This document shows, piece by piece, positions 46,725 through 54,936 of a DNA stretch of 64,000 nucleotides; positions within the stretch are counted from its first letter, which is position 1, and every line of letters starts with the position of its first letter. Source of the stretch: Kumtagia sp964244725. Lineage in GTDB: Bacteria > Pseudomonadota > Alphaproteobacteria > Rhizobiales > Rhizobiaceae. The notes under the pieces are model-generated. The model ran no database searches, had not been told where the DNA came from, and saw only the letters and a program-made list of their open reading frames with translations. A program made the position numbers and the translations under genes. The stretch spans positions 107,796 through 171,795 of the forward strand of contig CAXTJQ010000009.1 in the NCBI GenBank assembly GCA_964244725.1, written 5' to 3'.

Positions 46725-46895
46725 CGGGCTTGTTTCGAGCGGCATGCCGATGATCGGCAAGCTCTTGGGCCACACGCAGGTTCAGACCACGCAGCGCTAT
46801 GCCACCTTCTCGATGATCCGCCTGACGCCGAGTTCAAGGTCGGCGATATGCTGCGGGCGAAGCTAAAACTCATTCAGACGGATGTGGTGACTTAA
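46725..46895 (+). pseudogene. Tyrosine recombinase C-terminal remnant (copy 1)
   Basis: The frame from about 46740 reads GMPMIGKLLGHTQVQTTQRYA, the last conserved box of phage-type integrases (active-site His in LGHTQ, nucleophile Tyr in QRYA). After that the frame shifts to LLDDPPDAEFKVGDMLRAK and stops at 46893. No upstream catalytic Arg/Lys boxes remain. A second copy of the same gene end lies at 48553-48685. Confidence 0.75.
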
Positions 46896-46903
46896 GCAGC
46901 AGT

Positions 46904-47018
46904 GTTCCCGAGCGGGACATTTTCAGTGAATGACGCCACTTCCAAGCGCCAATTTTCCCGAGCGGGAAATTCTTGTAGACATTCTTCAAGAATCCATGAT
47001 ACTTTCCCGCTCGGTAAA
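46904..47018. promoter_or_regulatory. Three HipB-type operator palindromes
   Basis: TTCCCG-AG-CGGGA at 46904-46918, TTTCCCG-AG-CGGGAAA at 46954-46969 and TTTCCCG-CT-CGGTAAA at 47003-47018. The three sites are about 50 bases apart, roughly five helical turns, so HipB dimers could bind on the same face. The last one reaches to five bases before the hipB start and would block transcription. Confidence 0.78.
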
Positions 47019-47022
47019 TATC

Positions 47023-47265
47023 ATGGCCAGACGCAACCTCACGCCCGCCGAGATCGGCGACATTGTTCGAACCACCCGCAAGGCAGCTGGCCTGCGGCAG
47101 GACGAACTTGCGGGTGCGGCAGGCGTCGGCCTGCGCTTTATCGTCGATCTCGAAGCGGGCAAGCCGACCGCGCAAATCGGCAAGACGCTTCAGGTCCTGG
47201 CCGCGCTTGGATGCTCGCTTGATATCACGCCGCCTCCGGAACCCAAAGGAGCGCGCAAGGCATGA
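47023..47265 (+). CDS. hipB: HipB-type antitoxin (XRE repressor)
   Basis: An 80-residue XRE HTH protein: EIGDIVRTTRKAAGLRQDELAGAAGVGLRFIVDLEAGKPTAQIGKTLQVLAALG. This is the HipB form of the fold. It would neutralise HipA and repress the operon through the palindromes upstream. The ATG at 47023 is preferred over one at 46930, which would translate through two operators. Its stop overlaps the hipA start by four bases. Confidence 0.9.
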   Translation: MARRNLTPAEIGDIVRTTRKAAGLRQDELAGAAGVGLRFIVDLEAGKPTAQIGKTLQVLAALGCSLDITPPPEPKGARKA

Positions 47266-48518
47266 TGCGCACCCTGGATATATGGTGGGACGGGCGCCTT
47301 GTGGGCCAACTGACGCAGAACCAGCACGGGGAACTGGGCTTTGCCTATGCGCCGGAGTGGCTCAACGATGTGAACGCGCTGCCCTTGTCGGCTTCGCTGC
47401 CGAAGCGGGCGGAGCCTTTCACCCGTCGCGAATGCCGTCCGTTCTTCGGCGGACTCTTGCCTGAAGAAAGCCAGCGCGACGCCGCGGCGCAAGCACTCGG
47501 CGTTTCGCGCGCGAATGATTTCGCCCTCCTCGATCGCCTTGGGGGAGATGTTGCGGGCGCACTCCAACTTCTGCCGCCCGGCGAAACACCGACCGCTCCT
47601 GCCCTAGATCATCGGCCGACCCCGCTTGACGATGCAGGCTTGATCCGGGTGCTGGATGCGCTGCCCGTCCGCCCACTGCTCGCAGGCGAAGAAGGATTGC
47701 GCCTCTCTCTCGCTGGCGCGCAATCGAAGGTGCCAGTGGTTCTGGTGGACGGGGCGGTGGCGTTGCCTGCGCCGGGTCAGCCGACCACGCATATTCTCAA
47801 ACCGCCGATAGCGCGCTTTAAGGCCACGACCGAGAACGAGGCCTTTGTGATGCGTCTTGCCGCCTCAATCGGCCTCGATGTCGCGCCAGTCGAACCGCGG
47901 CTCGTGCGGGATCGAACGTTCCTCCTTGTCGAACGCTACGACCGCGCCATTGGCGAGGATGGAAATGTGCACCGTATCCATCAGGAGGACTTCTGCCAGG
48001 CGCTGGGCGTGCCGCCGGAAACCAAATACGCCAGCGAGGGCGGGCCGACCTTCAAGGACTGCTTTGAGCTCCTCCGCCGCTTCGCTGCGAGACCCGCGGT
48101 CGATGTCCTAAAGCTTCTCGATGCTGTCATCTTCAATGTGATCGCCGGAAACGCTGACGCGCACGGAAAGAATTTTTCGATCCTCTACGGCGACGAAGGC
48201 CCACGCCTAGCCCCGCTTTATGATTTGCTGGCAACCGTCGCCTATCCTGATCTTTCGCAGAAGTTCGCGATGAGGATTGGAAAGCGAGCGACGCTTGCAG
48301 AACTGGATGCAAAGGGCTGGACCGCATTCGCCGCCGACGCGGGTCTCGGCTTACCGCTGATCCGAAGGCGCGTGACCGACATGTGCGAGCGCGTTGGCGT
48401 GCAGATCCCTGCAACTGTTGCGGCGCTCTCGCAGCCGGGCCTGGACGCCGGCGCGGTGGCCAGGTTCGGAGCGATGATCGGCGAACGGCTCGTCCTGTGC
48501 GCCGGGAGCGTGAAGTAG
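47262..48518 (+). CDS. hipA: HipA-type serine/threonine kinase toxin
   Basis: A 418-residue HipA kinase. N-terminal HipA-N1 couple: LDIWWDGRLVGQL and PFFGGLLPEES. The phosphate loop is RLSLAGAQSKVPVVL, with Ser149 at the position autophosphorylated in E. coli HipA. Further are LKPP and FLLVERYDR, the catalytic region FNVIAGNADAHGKNFSIL (Asp299) and LYDLLATVAYPDLSQKFAM with the metal Asp321. All kinase residues seem present. In E. coli the target is glutamyl-tRNA synthetase; the target here is unknown. The module lies between two recombinase remnants. Confidence 0.93.
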   Translation: MMRTLDIWWDGRLVGQLTQNQHGELGFAYAPEWLNDVNALPLSASLPKRAEPFTRRECRPFFGGLLPEESQRDAAAQALGVSRANDFALLDRLGGDVAGALQLLPPGETPTAPALDHRPTPLDDAGLIRVLDALPVRPLLAGEEGLRLSLAGAQSKVPVVLVDGAVALPAPGQPTTHILKPPIARFKATTENEAFVMRLAASIGLDVAPVEPRLVRDRTFLLVERYDRAIGEDGNVHRIHQEDFCQALGVPPETKYASEGGPTFKDCFELLRRFAARPAVDVLKLLDAVIFNVIAGNADAHGKNFSILYGDEGPRLAPLYDLLATVAYPDLSQKFAMRIGKRATLAELDAKGWTAFAADAGLGLPLIRRRVTDMCERVGVQIPATVAALSQPGLDAGAVARFGAMIGERLVLCAGSVK

Positions 48519-48734
48519 TCGCTGCCGCCGCCTTGTCAGGGAAAAGAAGCTAGCTCTTGGGTGCCACGAAAGTCCAGACCACACACAGCGGCGCACCCAC
48601 CTGCTCGACGATCCCCTTCGCGCCGGGCTTGAACAGGTCGGCGATATGTTGCGGGCCAAGCCGCGGTTGGTCGCTATACGAGTTTTCCACCCGATGCCGA
48701 AATCGAAATGCCACCTTAACATACAGGGTGGGTT
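48519..48734. other. Convergent gap hipA / giant gene
   Basis: A short gap between the hipA stop and the stop of the opposing giant gene. It contains the second recombinase remnant and nothing else that I recognise; no clear terminator hairpin is visible. Confidence 0.5.
48553..48685 (+). pseudogene. Tyrosine recombinase C-terminal remnant (copy 2)
   Basis: LLGATKVQTTH is followed after a frame change by HLLDDPLRAGLEQVGDMLRA and KPRLV, the end of a phage-type integrase. DNA similarity with the copy at 46725-46895 is clear in the GGTCGGCGATATG-TGCGGGC stretch. The LGH histidine has become LGA. Same orientation as copy 1, about 1.8 kb apart, with hipBA between. Confidence 0.72.
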
Positions 48735-51700
48735 TCAGCGCAGCCGGCGCCTAATCCCAGCTTCGGTGTCTTCGCGACTCGCCTCGTGCTCGTAGGTCTT
48801 GGCCAGCCCCATCAAGAGCCTCGAAGCAACGAAAGGGTGCGTGACCTGAAGCGCCTGGCCCCATTTGCGATATTTGTCCGCCAGTTCACGCTCCTGTTCA
48901 CCGCCTTCGCCACGCCAATGAACGCCGCGCGAGTTGTAGATGCCGGTATGCGCACCTTGCATCATGGACTCGGACTGGATTTCCTCCATAGCGTCGCGCA
49001 CCGGCTCGCAAGGCCATACGCCATCTTTGCCGACCGGCGCGCACGATAGCATTTTGCCGATACATACATCGGCAATGTCGGTGCGGCTCAGCTCGGTGCA
49101 CGATTGGCGAACGGTTGCGATCCATTTCGCAAGGCGCGTTGCCTCTAGCTCGCCGAGGTCGTTGTGGCCCGGGATGCGCTGGATAGCTTCCAGCAGCTTG
49201 TAGCCTCGCTCGGCCATACTTTTGATGCGTTCGGACGGAACTTGGAACTCAGCAGGATCGGTCGCGCCATCCTTGCGTTTGTAGGCCCAGGCGACGGCCT
49301 GAACGAAAAGCTCGGGATGGGCCTCTACGTACCGTTCAAGATTCGGTACGCCGTAACTCTCACGCCTTTCCCAAGGACGCGCCAGCACCTCAATATATGC
49401 GAACTCTAGGCCGGCCTTTTGATCGAGCGTCAGGACCGAGCTGCCATTCAAATACTTGAACGCTTCTTCGACATTGTAGTGCTCGAGTTGATAATGGCCA
49501 GGTTGATCGTCCCCGCCTTGTGCCATCTCGGACAGCAGACGGAAAAGAACCTGCACATCAAGCTTGTCCGGTTTGAACCGGATGCACGAGAACGCAGCCC
49601 TGGGCCGTCCGGCCTTCAACAGCCGCTCGACGCTCTTACTATTCTCCAGATCGGAGTCGTGAATCCAATCCGGCGCGACCTCGCTCCAGTATTTGGCCTG
49701 GCTCGCTTCACCGAGCGTGTCGACCTGGTTCCAGGTGCTCTTGCGATACGGTGCGAGGACAAGCAACCGCCATGCGTTCTCCTCGGACAAGCCCGCTGCG
49801 ACACCCTTGAGAATCGCCTCGCGATGGTCGTCATCGGCAATGGCGCGCAACGCACCAGCGATAAGATTTTTGTGCGAATGTAATTGTTCACTGCCGGCCA
49901 GGATTGGCGCGAACGCCAGCTGTAAGAGTTCCTGAAGCTCGTGTCCGGACAGTACGGCGCTGGCCACAAGTACTCCAATAACCCACGACGATTTTCCACG
50001 TTCGGATAGCTCCAAAATGCCGGCAAGACCAAGTTGCTTCGAGATTTCTCGCAAAGCTTCAGTCCTCAGGCCTTGGATATGCTCTTCGCGCTTGCGGAAG
50101 TCGAATTTCTCGATGTCTTCGATCTCGTCGGCAGACTCTTCTACCCATCCGTCGCGGAATAGCCACGCATGCTTGTTGAGCAGGTCGCTCGGCTCCAAGG
50201 CGGCGTAAGCCACCTTGCCAGCGGTCGCCAAACTCGTGACTTCTTCTTTCTTCGCGCGCATCGCCGCGCGCCGCGAAAGCGTGGTGACGCGGATTTTGTC
50301 GCGCATCACCGCCTTATCGGCGTCGCTGGCTGCGCTCTTTGCCCACGCTTCGACCAGCGCCCACACGCGGGCCTGATCGGCGTCGTTCAGATCGCGAAGG
50401 CGCTCCACCAGATCGCACAGCATTCCGAGCGAATGGTCTTTCCATGCAAGGGCCATCTCGACCATCTCACGCATGAAGTCGATGACTGGCTTCCAGGTCG
50501 GGAACGGTTCACCAAACCCATAGCCGTCGGGACGCCAACGCGGCTTGTGGCTGTAGTCACCGACCTGATGATGGTTGCCGAACTGAGCAACGCAAATTTT
50601 CCATGCAACATCGGGAAACTTGTCGGCCAGTTTCTTCATGAGGTCCACACGCGCCTCATGGCTAGCTGCGGTCTGCGGCATCCACGCGCGGAAGATCGAC
50701 TCCAAGGAATGCGTAGGCTTGTTGACCCAGTTGTCGCTGATTTCGACCTGCGATAGACGAGCCAGAATGAAGGCAGCGCGTGGCAGCGTGTCAGGGCTCC
50801 ACGAAAGCCCTTCCAGCGCCCACAGTAGGCCGGTGCGGCTTGGATGCCCGAACATGCCGGCACCAGCAGGACGCAGTAGACCGAGGACAGATGGCTTTTC
50901 GGTCCTCAAATCTCGTTCCAGAATCGATAGGAATTCATCTGGTGCCGCCTCCGCATAAGTCGGAAGGTCACGGTCGTTGGCCTCCAAGATGCGCGTAGTC
51001 AACGGCGTCAGCAGGTCACGCACGACACCGACCGCTTGAATTTCGGCATCGACGCCGAGACGGTTCTTGAACAGGTTGCCGCCGTGGACCGCCAGCAAGA
51101 CCAGCGTTTCCGAAATCCCTTCACGGAACGCGCCGGAAAACTCGCGCGTCTTGCCGTGGATCGACGTGGCCCAGCGCTGATCTTCGTCCAGGTCGAGCGC
51201 GGGGTCGTCTTCGCCCAACACCATGCGCGCCATCGAGAAGTAGCGGTCTAGGTCGGCAGGCGTCACCGCGCCGGCGATGGCGTAAAGCAGGTCAATCTTC
51301 GAAATCACACCCCGGTAGGTGCCAATCGACCAAATCGGCGCATCGTTCAGTTGGGCGAGGCTTTGGCATTCCTTCTCAAGCTCGTCATAGGAACGGCCTC
51401 CAGCCAAAAGCGAAAGGCCGATCTTGTCGGTCTCGTTCTGGCTGTTCCATGCACCCACAAACAGGAACGGCACGAGGCTTGCCGCCGTCTGGCGATCCAC
51501 CGCCCATTCCGGCGTTCGCACCGCGGGGACCGTCGAAAGCTGACGGCGCAAAACGGTCAGCGACCGGCCGGAAGCGTTCGCAAGCCGCGAGGTTTCGTCG
51601 CGGTCCTTGCCCATCTCTTCGAGCGCCTTGCTGAAGGTCTCGTAATTTGCCGGTTCAAGAACGATATCAGGCTCGGTGGTCGCCGCGTTGCGCGGGTAGA

Positions 51701-52853
51701 CGACGATGGAGTGCATCGATTTCGCATAGGGAGCGAGTTCGCGCTCGACTTCCCGCATAAACACGACCGGGATGAAGTTCTGCGTGCCTGCTGCCAAGCG
51801 CGGCAAGACGCCAGGTTTGTCGAACACCAGAGTGCGGTCGCGGTATGAAGCTAGTTCCTCGCCGCCACGCTCGCTAAGTAGTTGGGCGAGGAAGGCAAGC
51901 GCCTCTTCGGTCGAGTCCGCCGCGATCAGGATCGGCCCGCCCGTGGGCTTGGACAGGCGCGAAAGCATGGTCCGCTTGGTCGCCTCGATGGCGGAACTGA
52001 ACAGAGCACCGGTCAACGGCGGTGCTGAGACGTTAGCCCAGTCCGCCCAACACTTGTCGAGCGAGCGAACGTGCTGCGCGGGGATGTGCCTTTCGTTGGC
52101 GAACCACGCCTGCGCGGGCAGCGACTGCTCTAGCCATTGTTCAAGATCGCTCGCGTCGTAAGCGCGAATGTCCTTCCAAAGTCCTGTCGCCTTCTTGGCC
52201 ACAACCCACGCAACTTTTCCTGCCCAGCGCCGCGGGGTAACGAACACGAACGAGGTTCGCGCGCGCTCCTTCTCGTCGATCGCCTTCACGCTTTTGTCGA
52301 AGTCGCTGTCAGCCTTCGCCCTGGGATCGCCATTGGTGCCGAACTCCCAACCCGAGCGCCCAGCAGGCACCCACGGCGTGCCTGCGCTCGCTTCTACAAA
52401 CCCGTCCCAGCCTGGGCGCTCCGCATCGTCATTGCCGGGAAAATCAACCTTCGTGAGCCCGCTCCCCGTCGAGTGCACTAGCGTTCGCAGGAAAACGGCA
52501 AGCCGACTACGCGCTGGGATGTTGTGCGAGACCCAACCCTCGATGTCGTTGGCTTTGATTGCCAAGAACGGCGGCACAAATGATTTAGTATCGGAAGGCG
52601 TGTCTTTTTGTTTGGCCTGCGCCGCATCGTAGCGAGCCTGCATTTGCATCAGGTCATCGAGCGGGTAATTGAACGCCTTTGCTAAGCGCGTCGCCATGTC
52701 ACCGGACAAAGCGGCATTGCCATTGAGCAGGTTGGACAAAGCCGGGCGGCCCACCGCCATGAGTTGGGCGGCCTTCGTTACAGACATGCCGGTCGGGATG
52801 ACCTCGGCCCTGATAAGTGTGCCTGGGTGAGAAACAACCACGCGTTCAACCAT
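48735..52853 (-). CDS. Giant protein with HigA-like HTH N-terminus, candidate defence protein
   Basis: A 1372-residue protein. Residues 9-78 are a complete HigA antitoxin: HPGTLIRAEVIPTG, HTH helices VTKAAQLMAVGRPALSNLLNG and the end LMQMQARYDAAQAK. Residues 90-255 hold a block with PGWDGFVEA, GRSGWEFGTNGDPRAKA (Asp150, Glu170, Lys180) and a VFVTPRRW-KWKDIRAYDASDLEQWLEQ-like stretch; spacing could suit a nuclease or sensor fold. Residues 300-420 resemble an ATPase-like alpha/beta domain without a visible Walker A. The rest is helical, repeat-like, as in large phage sensors. No membrane segment. A 24-base palindrome 54 bases upstream suggests autorepression. It follows an ImmA-XRE pair. Function unknown. 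Confidence 0.7.
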   Translation of the reverse strand: MVERVVVSHPGTLIRAEVIPTGMSVTKAAQLMAVGRPALSNLLNGNAALSGDMATRLAKAFNYPLDDLMQMQARYDAAQAKQKDTPSDTKSFVPPFLAIKANDIEGWVSHNIPARSRLAVFLRTLVHSTGSGLTKVDFPGNDDAERPGWDGFVEASAGTPWVPAGRSGWEFGTNGDPRAKADSDFDKSVKAIDEKERARTSFVFVTPRRWAGKVAWVVAKKATGLWKDIRAYDASDLEQWLEQSLPAQAWFANERHIPAQHVRSLDKCWADWANVSAPPLTGALFSSAIEATKRTMLSRLSKPTGGPILIAADSTEEALAFLAQLLSERGGEELASYRDRTLVFDKPGVLPRLAAGTQNFIPVVFMREVERELAPYAKSMHSIVVYPRNAATTEPDIVLEPANYETFSKALEEMGKDRDETSRLANASGRSLTVLRRQLSTVPAVRTPEWAVDRQTAASLVPFLFVGAWNSQNETDKIGLSLLAGGRSYDELEKECQSLAQLNDAPIWSIGTYRGVISKIDLLYAIAGAVTPADLDRYFSMARMVLGEDDPALDLDEDQRWATSIHGKTREFSGAFREGISETLVLLAVHGGNLFKNRLGVDAEIQAVGVVRDLLTPLTTRILEANDRDLPTYAEAAPDEFLSILERDLRTEKPSVLGLLRPAGAGMFGHPSRTGLLWALEGLSWSPDTLPRAAFILARLSQVEISDNWVNKPTHSLESIFRAWMPQTAASHEARVDLMKKLADKFPDVAWKICVAQFGNHHQVGDYSHKPRWRPDGYGFGEPFPTWKPVIDFMREMVEMALAWKDHSLGMLCDLVERLRDLNDADQARVWALVEAWAKSAASDADKAVMRDKIRVTTLSRRAAMRAKKEEVTSLATAGKVAYAALEPSDLLNKHAWLFRDGWVEESADEIEDIEKFDFRKREEHIQGLRTEALREISKQLGLAGILELSERGKSSWVIGVLVASAVLSGHELQELLQLAFAPILAGSEQLHSHKNLIAGALRAIADDDHREAILKGVAAGLSEENAWRLLVLAPYRKSTWNQVDTLGEASQAKYWSEVAPDWIHDSDLENSKSVERLLKAGRPRAAFSCIRFKPDKLDVQVLFRLLSEMAQGGDDQPGHYQLEHYNVEEAFKYLNGSSVLTLDQKAGLEFAYIEVLARPWERRESYGVPNLERYVEAHPELFVQAVAWAYKRKDGATDPAEFQVPSERIKSMAERGYKLLEAIQRIPGHNDLGELEATRLAKWIATVRQSCTELSRTDIADVCIGKMLSCAPVGKDGVWPCEPVRDAMEEIQSESMMQGAHTGIYNSRGVHWRGEGGEQERELADKYRKWGQALQVTHPFVASRLLMGLAKTYEHEASREDTEAGIRRRLR

Positions 52854-52906
52854 CTATCTCTCCTAGGCGCGCTATCATGGCAGAAGCACCAAGGGCGAGA
52901 GTATAT

Positions 52907-52930
52907 GTATTGCGTTGCGCTACACAATAC
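52907..52930. promoter_or_regulatory. Near-perfect 24-base palindrome before the giant gene
   Basis: GTATTGCGTTGC then GCTACACAATAC: 20 of 24 positions are self-complementary. It lies 54-77 bases before the start codon, a plausible operator for the HigA-like HTH of the gene product itself. Confidence 0.65.
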
Positions 52931-52972
52931 AACGCCCTTACAAGACGTCGGCTGGGCTAGGCCCACCGAGCG

Positions 52973-53626
52973 TTAGTCAGACCTGAGTTCCCTCCAGATC
53001 GCCGACACTTTCCGCCGCACGGTGCGCTCGTCGGGCGGCGCGAAATCCTCACGGCCCGCGAACCAATCCATCATATCGCGCACCAGCTGGCCCTGGCTGA
53101 CCGGCATGCCGTGATCGTGCACGCGCCGGGCGATGGCGCCCGCAAAGGCGTCCCAATCGGGCTTAGGCGGCGCGCCCGGCCCGGCTGGGCGTTTCGCCAG
53201 GCTTGATCCCTTCGCTGCGTTTTCGGCGCCGCTCGCTTCGAACAATCCCCAAGCGCGTTCGCAACGCTCGAACTCCTTGCGCAAGATGATCACGTCGGAG
53301 GCGGCGACGGCGACGCCATCGACTGGGCGCGCGATCCATTCCCACTCTGATTTCTTCGAACGGCGGAAGCGTCGGACCAGCGCCGGCTTGCGAGACGCGC
53401 CGTCGCGCCGGAACAGCGCCACTACATCGGCGCCGTCGATCTCCACGATCCCCGAGGCAATCTGCTTATCGGCCGTCTCGACGGTCGGCAGCACAGCCGA
53501 CAGCGCGATCTCGCCATCGATCGCCCAGCCCGCGATGTCGAGGGCGGGAACCTGCCAATTTTCCACGAAAGATCTGGGGATCGCGGTGTCGGTAACGGTC
53601 AGGAAGGAACGGGGCGGCGCTGGCAT
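52973..53626 (-). CDS. Uncharacterised protein of the ImmA-XRE cluster
   Basis: A 217-residue protein that I do not recognise. Residues 1-125 look like a compact alpha/beta domain (LPTVETADKQIASGIVEIDG, ADVVALFRRDG). Then a Lys/Pro/Gly-rich hinge (KRPAGPGAPPKP), and residues 155-217 form a helical domain ending PDERTVRRKVSAIWREL, which looks like a DNA-binding winged-helix style tail common in alphaproteobacterial island genes. It lies 30 bases after the XRE gene, same strand, and 120 bases before the giant gene. No signal peptide or membrane segment. Confidence 0.7.
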   Translation of the reverse strand: MPAPPRSFLTVTDTAIPRSFVENWQVPALDIAGWAIDGEIALSAVLPTVETADKQIASGIVEIDGADVVALFRRDGASRKPALVRRFRRSKKSEWEWIARPVDGVAVAASDVIILRKEFERCERAWGLFEASGAENAAKGSSLAKRPAGPGAPPKPDWDAFAGAIARRVHDHGMPVSQGQLVRDMMDWFAGREDFAPPDERTVRRKVSAIWRELRSD

Positions 53627-53656
53627 CTCGAAACACTCGCTATTTGGTCATGGTCA

Positions 53657-53947
53657 TCATTCGCTGGTGGAATTCCTTGTGTCGCGGCTGCGTCGATGGA
53701 GCGTGACCACGGCTTTGATGTCGCCGCGCAGATCGGGCGGCAGGCGCCCGGCCTCGCAGAACAGATCGTCGAGCTTCACTTCAAGGATGGCGGCGACGCG
53801 CTCGACGAGATCGTCGCGCGGCGGATTCTCCTGCTCTCGTTCGACACGGCTCCAATAGGCAGGCGACACGCCGAGACGTTCGGCGAACTCGTTCAGGCCG
53901 AAGCCCTTTTGGTTACGGTGAAAGCGGACGGTTTGACCGAAGGCCAT
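53657..53947 (-). CDS. XRE-family transcriptional regulator
   Basis: A 96-residue protein with one Cro/CI HTH at 5-65: VRFHRNQKGFGLNEFAERLGVSPAYWSRVEREQENPP. The remaining residues, LPPDLRGDIKAVVTLHRRSRD, form a short tail. The start overlaps the stop of the ImmA-like gene (TGATG). XRE-ImmA pairs act as a repressor and the protease that inactivates it, e.g. ICEBs1 ImmR/ImmA, or as DdrO/IrrE. The regulated genes are probably this cluster itself. Confidence 0.88.
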   Translation of the reverse strand: MAFGQTVRFHRNQKGFGLNEFAERLGVSPAYWSRVEREQENPPRDDLVERVAAILEVKLDDLFCEAGRLPPDLRGDIKAVVTLHRRSRDTRNSTSE

Positions 53948-54564
53948 CAGATCGCACTCCCGGTTTCGAAGCGCCGGCCGATGAAGCCGCCCTTCGCCAG
54001 CCGCACAGACATAAAGGCGGCGGTCACGCCGAAGGCTTCGGCGAGGTCATCGACCAGCAGGCCCAGCGTGCCTTCACTCGGATCAAGATCGACGAAGGGA
54101 ACGGAGCGGCCATCGGGCGCTGCGCGCCAGCGGAACGGCAGATCCAGGGCGCTTGCGTGCTTCGGCAGCACGCGCGCCAGCTTGTCGGCCGGAACCAGAA
54201 ACGCGCCCATGAACTCGTCGGCCCGCCATTCGACCCAATCGATCGGTGCGCCGGGCCTAGCGATGGCGGGCGCAACCGATGTTCGGAACGTCCGCCGGAT
54301 ATTGCCGCCCATCGCCGCCGGCATGTCGAAGATGGCGTGCGCAAACTCGTGCGCGGCGGTTGACCGGATCACCTCCGGCTGATGCGCCAGCAGGCTGGCG
54401 TTGACGCTGATCATCACGGTGTCGGGCAGTTCGGGATCGCTCTCGCAAACGCCGAGCGCCTCGTGGCCGTTCTCGTCGTGGATCGGTCGATCGAGGCCCC
54501 AGGACAAGGTGATCGGCTTGCCGTTGACGACAAGGCGCACCGTCTTCGCGATCAGCGCCGCCAC
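53947..54564 (-). CDS. ImmA/IrrE-type metallopeptidase
   Basis: A 205-residue protein of the IrrE N-terminal-like family (COG2856). The zinc motif is AAHEFAHAIFD (His72, Glu73, His76), and the third ligand lies in EWRADEFMGAFLVPADKL, the usual ExxA region. The first 60 residues include GRPIHDENG-like and MISVNASLL strands. It presumably cleaves the XRE repressor encoded by the next gene when a signal such as DNA damage or phage infection arrives. It is the first gene of the minus-strand cluster. Confidence 0.9.
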   Translation of the reverse strand: MAALIAKTVRLVVNGKPITLSWGLDRPIHDENGHEALGVCESDPELPDTVMISVNASLLAHQPEVIRSTAAHEFAHAIFDMPAAMGGNIRRTFRTSVAPAIARPGAPIDWVEWRADEFMGAFLVPADKLARVLPKHASALDLPFRWRAAPDGRSVPFVDLDPSEGTLGLLVDDLAEAFGVTAAFMSVRLAKGGFIGRRFETGSAI

Positions 54565-54663
54565 CTCGGCAGGTTTCGGCTGAGAGGCGACTGCGGATAT
54601 CGCTGGCGATGCTCGCGATCGTTAGCTGGATCCGCTCCGCTCTAGCTATCGTGCCATTGCGTG
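54565..54663. other. Promoter region of the ImmA-XRE cluster
   Basis: About 100 bases upstream of the ImmA-like gene, ending at the IS5 remnant. It should contain the cluster promoter; the IS remnant lies so close that it may have supplied or displaced control sequences. No palindrome stands out. Confidence 0.35.
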
Positions 54664-54936
54664 TCTCAGTGTCCGTTCCAAAAAGCGGTGAGTGATTTCA
54701 GCGGGTTGTGATTCTGTCGGATTGCTGAGATTCGACGGAGATCAAGATGCCCTGGACCGAAATCACTCGCCCGCAGTATGAACGGCGCTGCGCGCGCTAT
54801 GCAAGCGATCTGACGGATGCGGAATGGGCGCTGATCGCGGCGTTGATGCCGCCGCCGAACCGGCTCGGCCGGCCGCGCAAGACGAGCCTGCGCGAAGTCG
54901 TCAACGCGCTTTTGTACATCGCCTCGTCGGGCTGCG
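54664..54936 (+). mobile_element. IS5-family insertion sequence remnant (5' end)
   Basis: From 54747 a frame reads MPWTEITRPQYERRCARYAS, then DLTDAEWALIAALMPPP and RPRKTSLREVVNALLYIASS, the N-terminus of an IS5/IS427-group transposase. It breaks off at SSGC (about 54934), where the conserved QWR would follow, and joins prophage capsid sequence. No catalytic DDE part remains. The bases 54664-54746 would be the left end of the element. Confidence 0.82.

Larger units (their letters stand above)
46633..47022. other. Gap between tRNA-fMet and hipB
   Basis: No intact gene lies here. It holds a decayed recombinase 3' end (46725-46895) and the three hipB operators (46904-47018). The first 90 bases show nothing recognisable. 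Confidence 0.6.
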
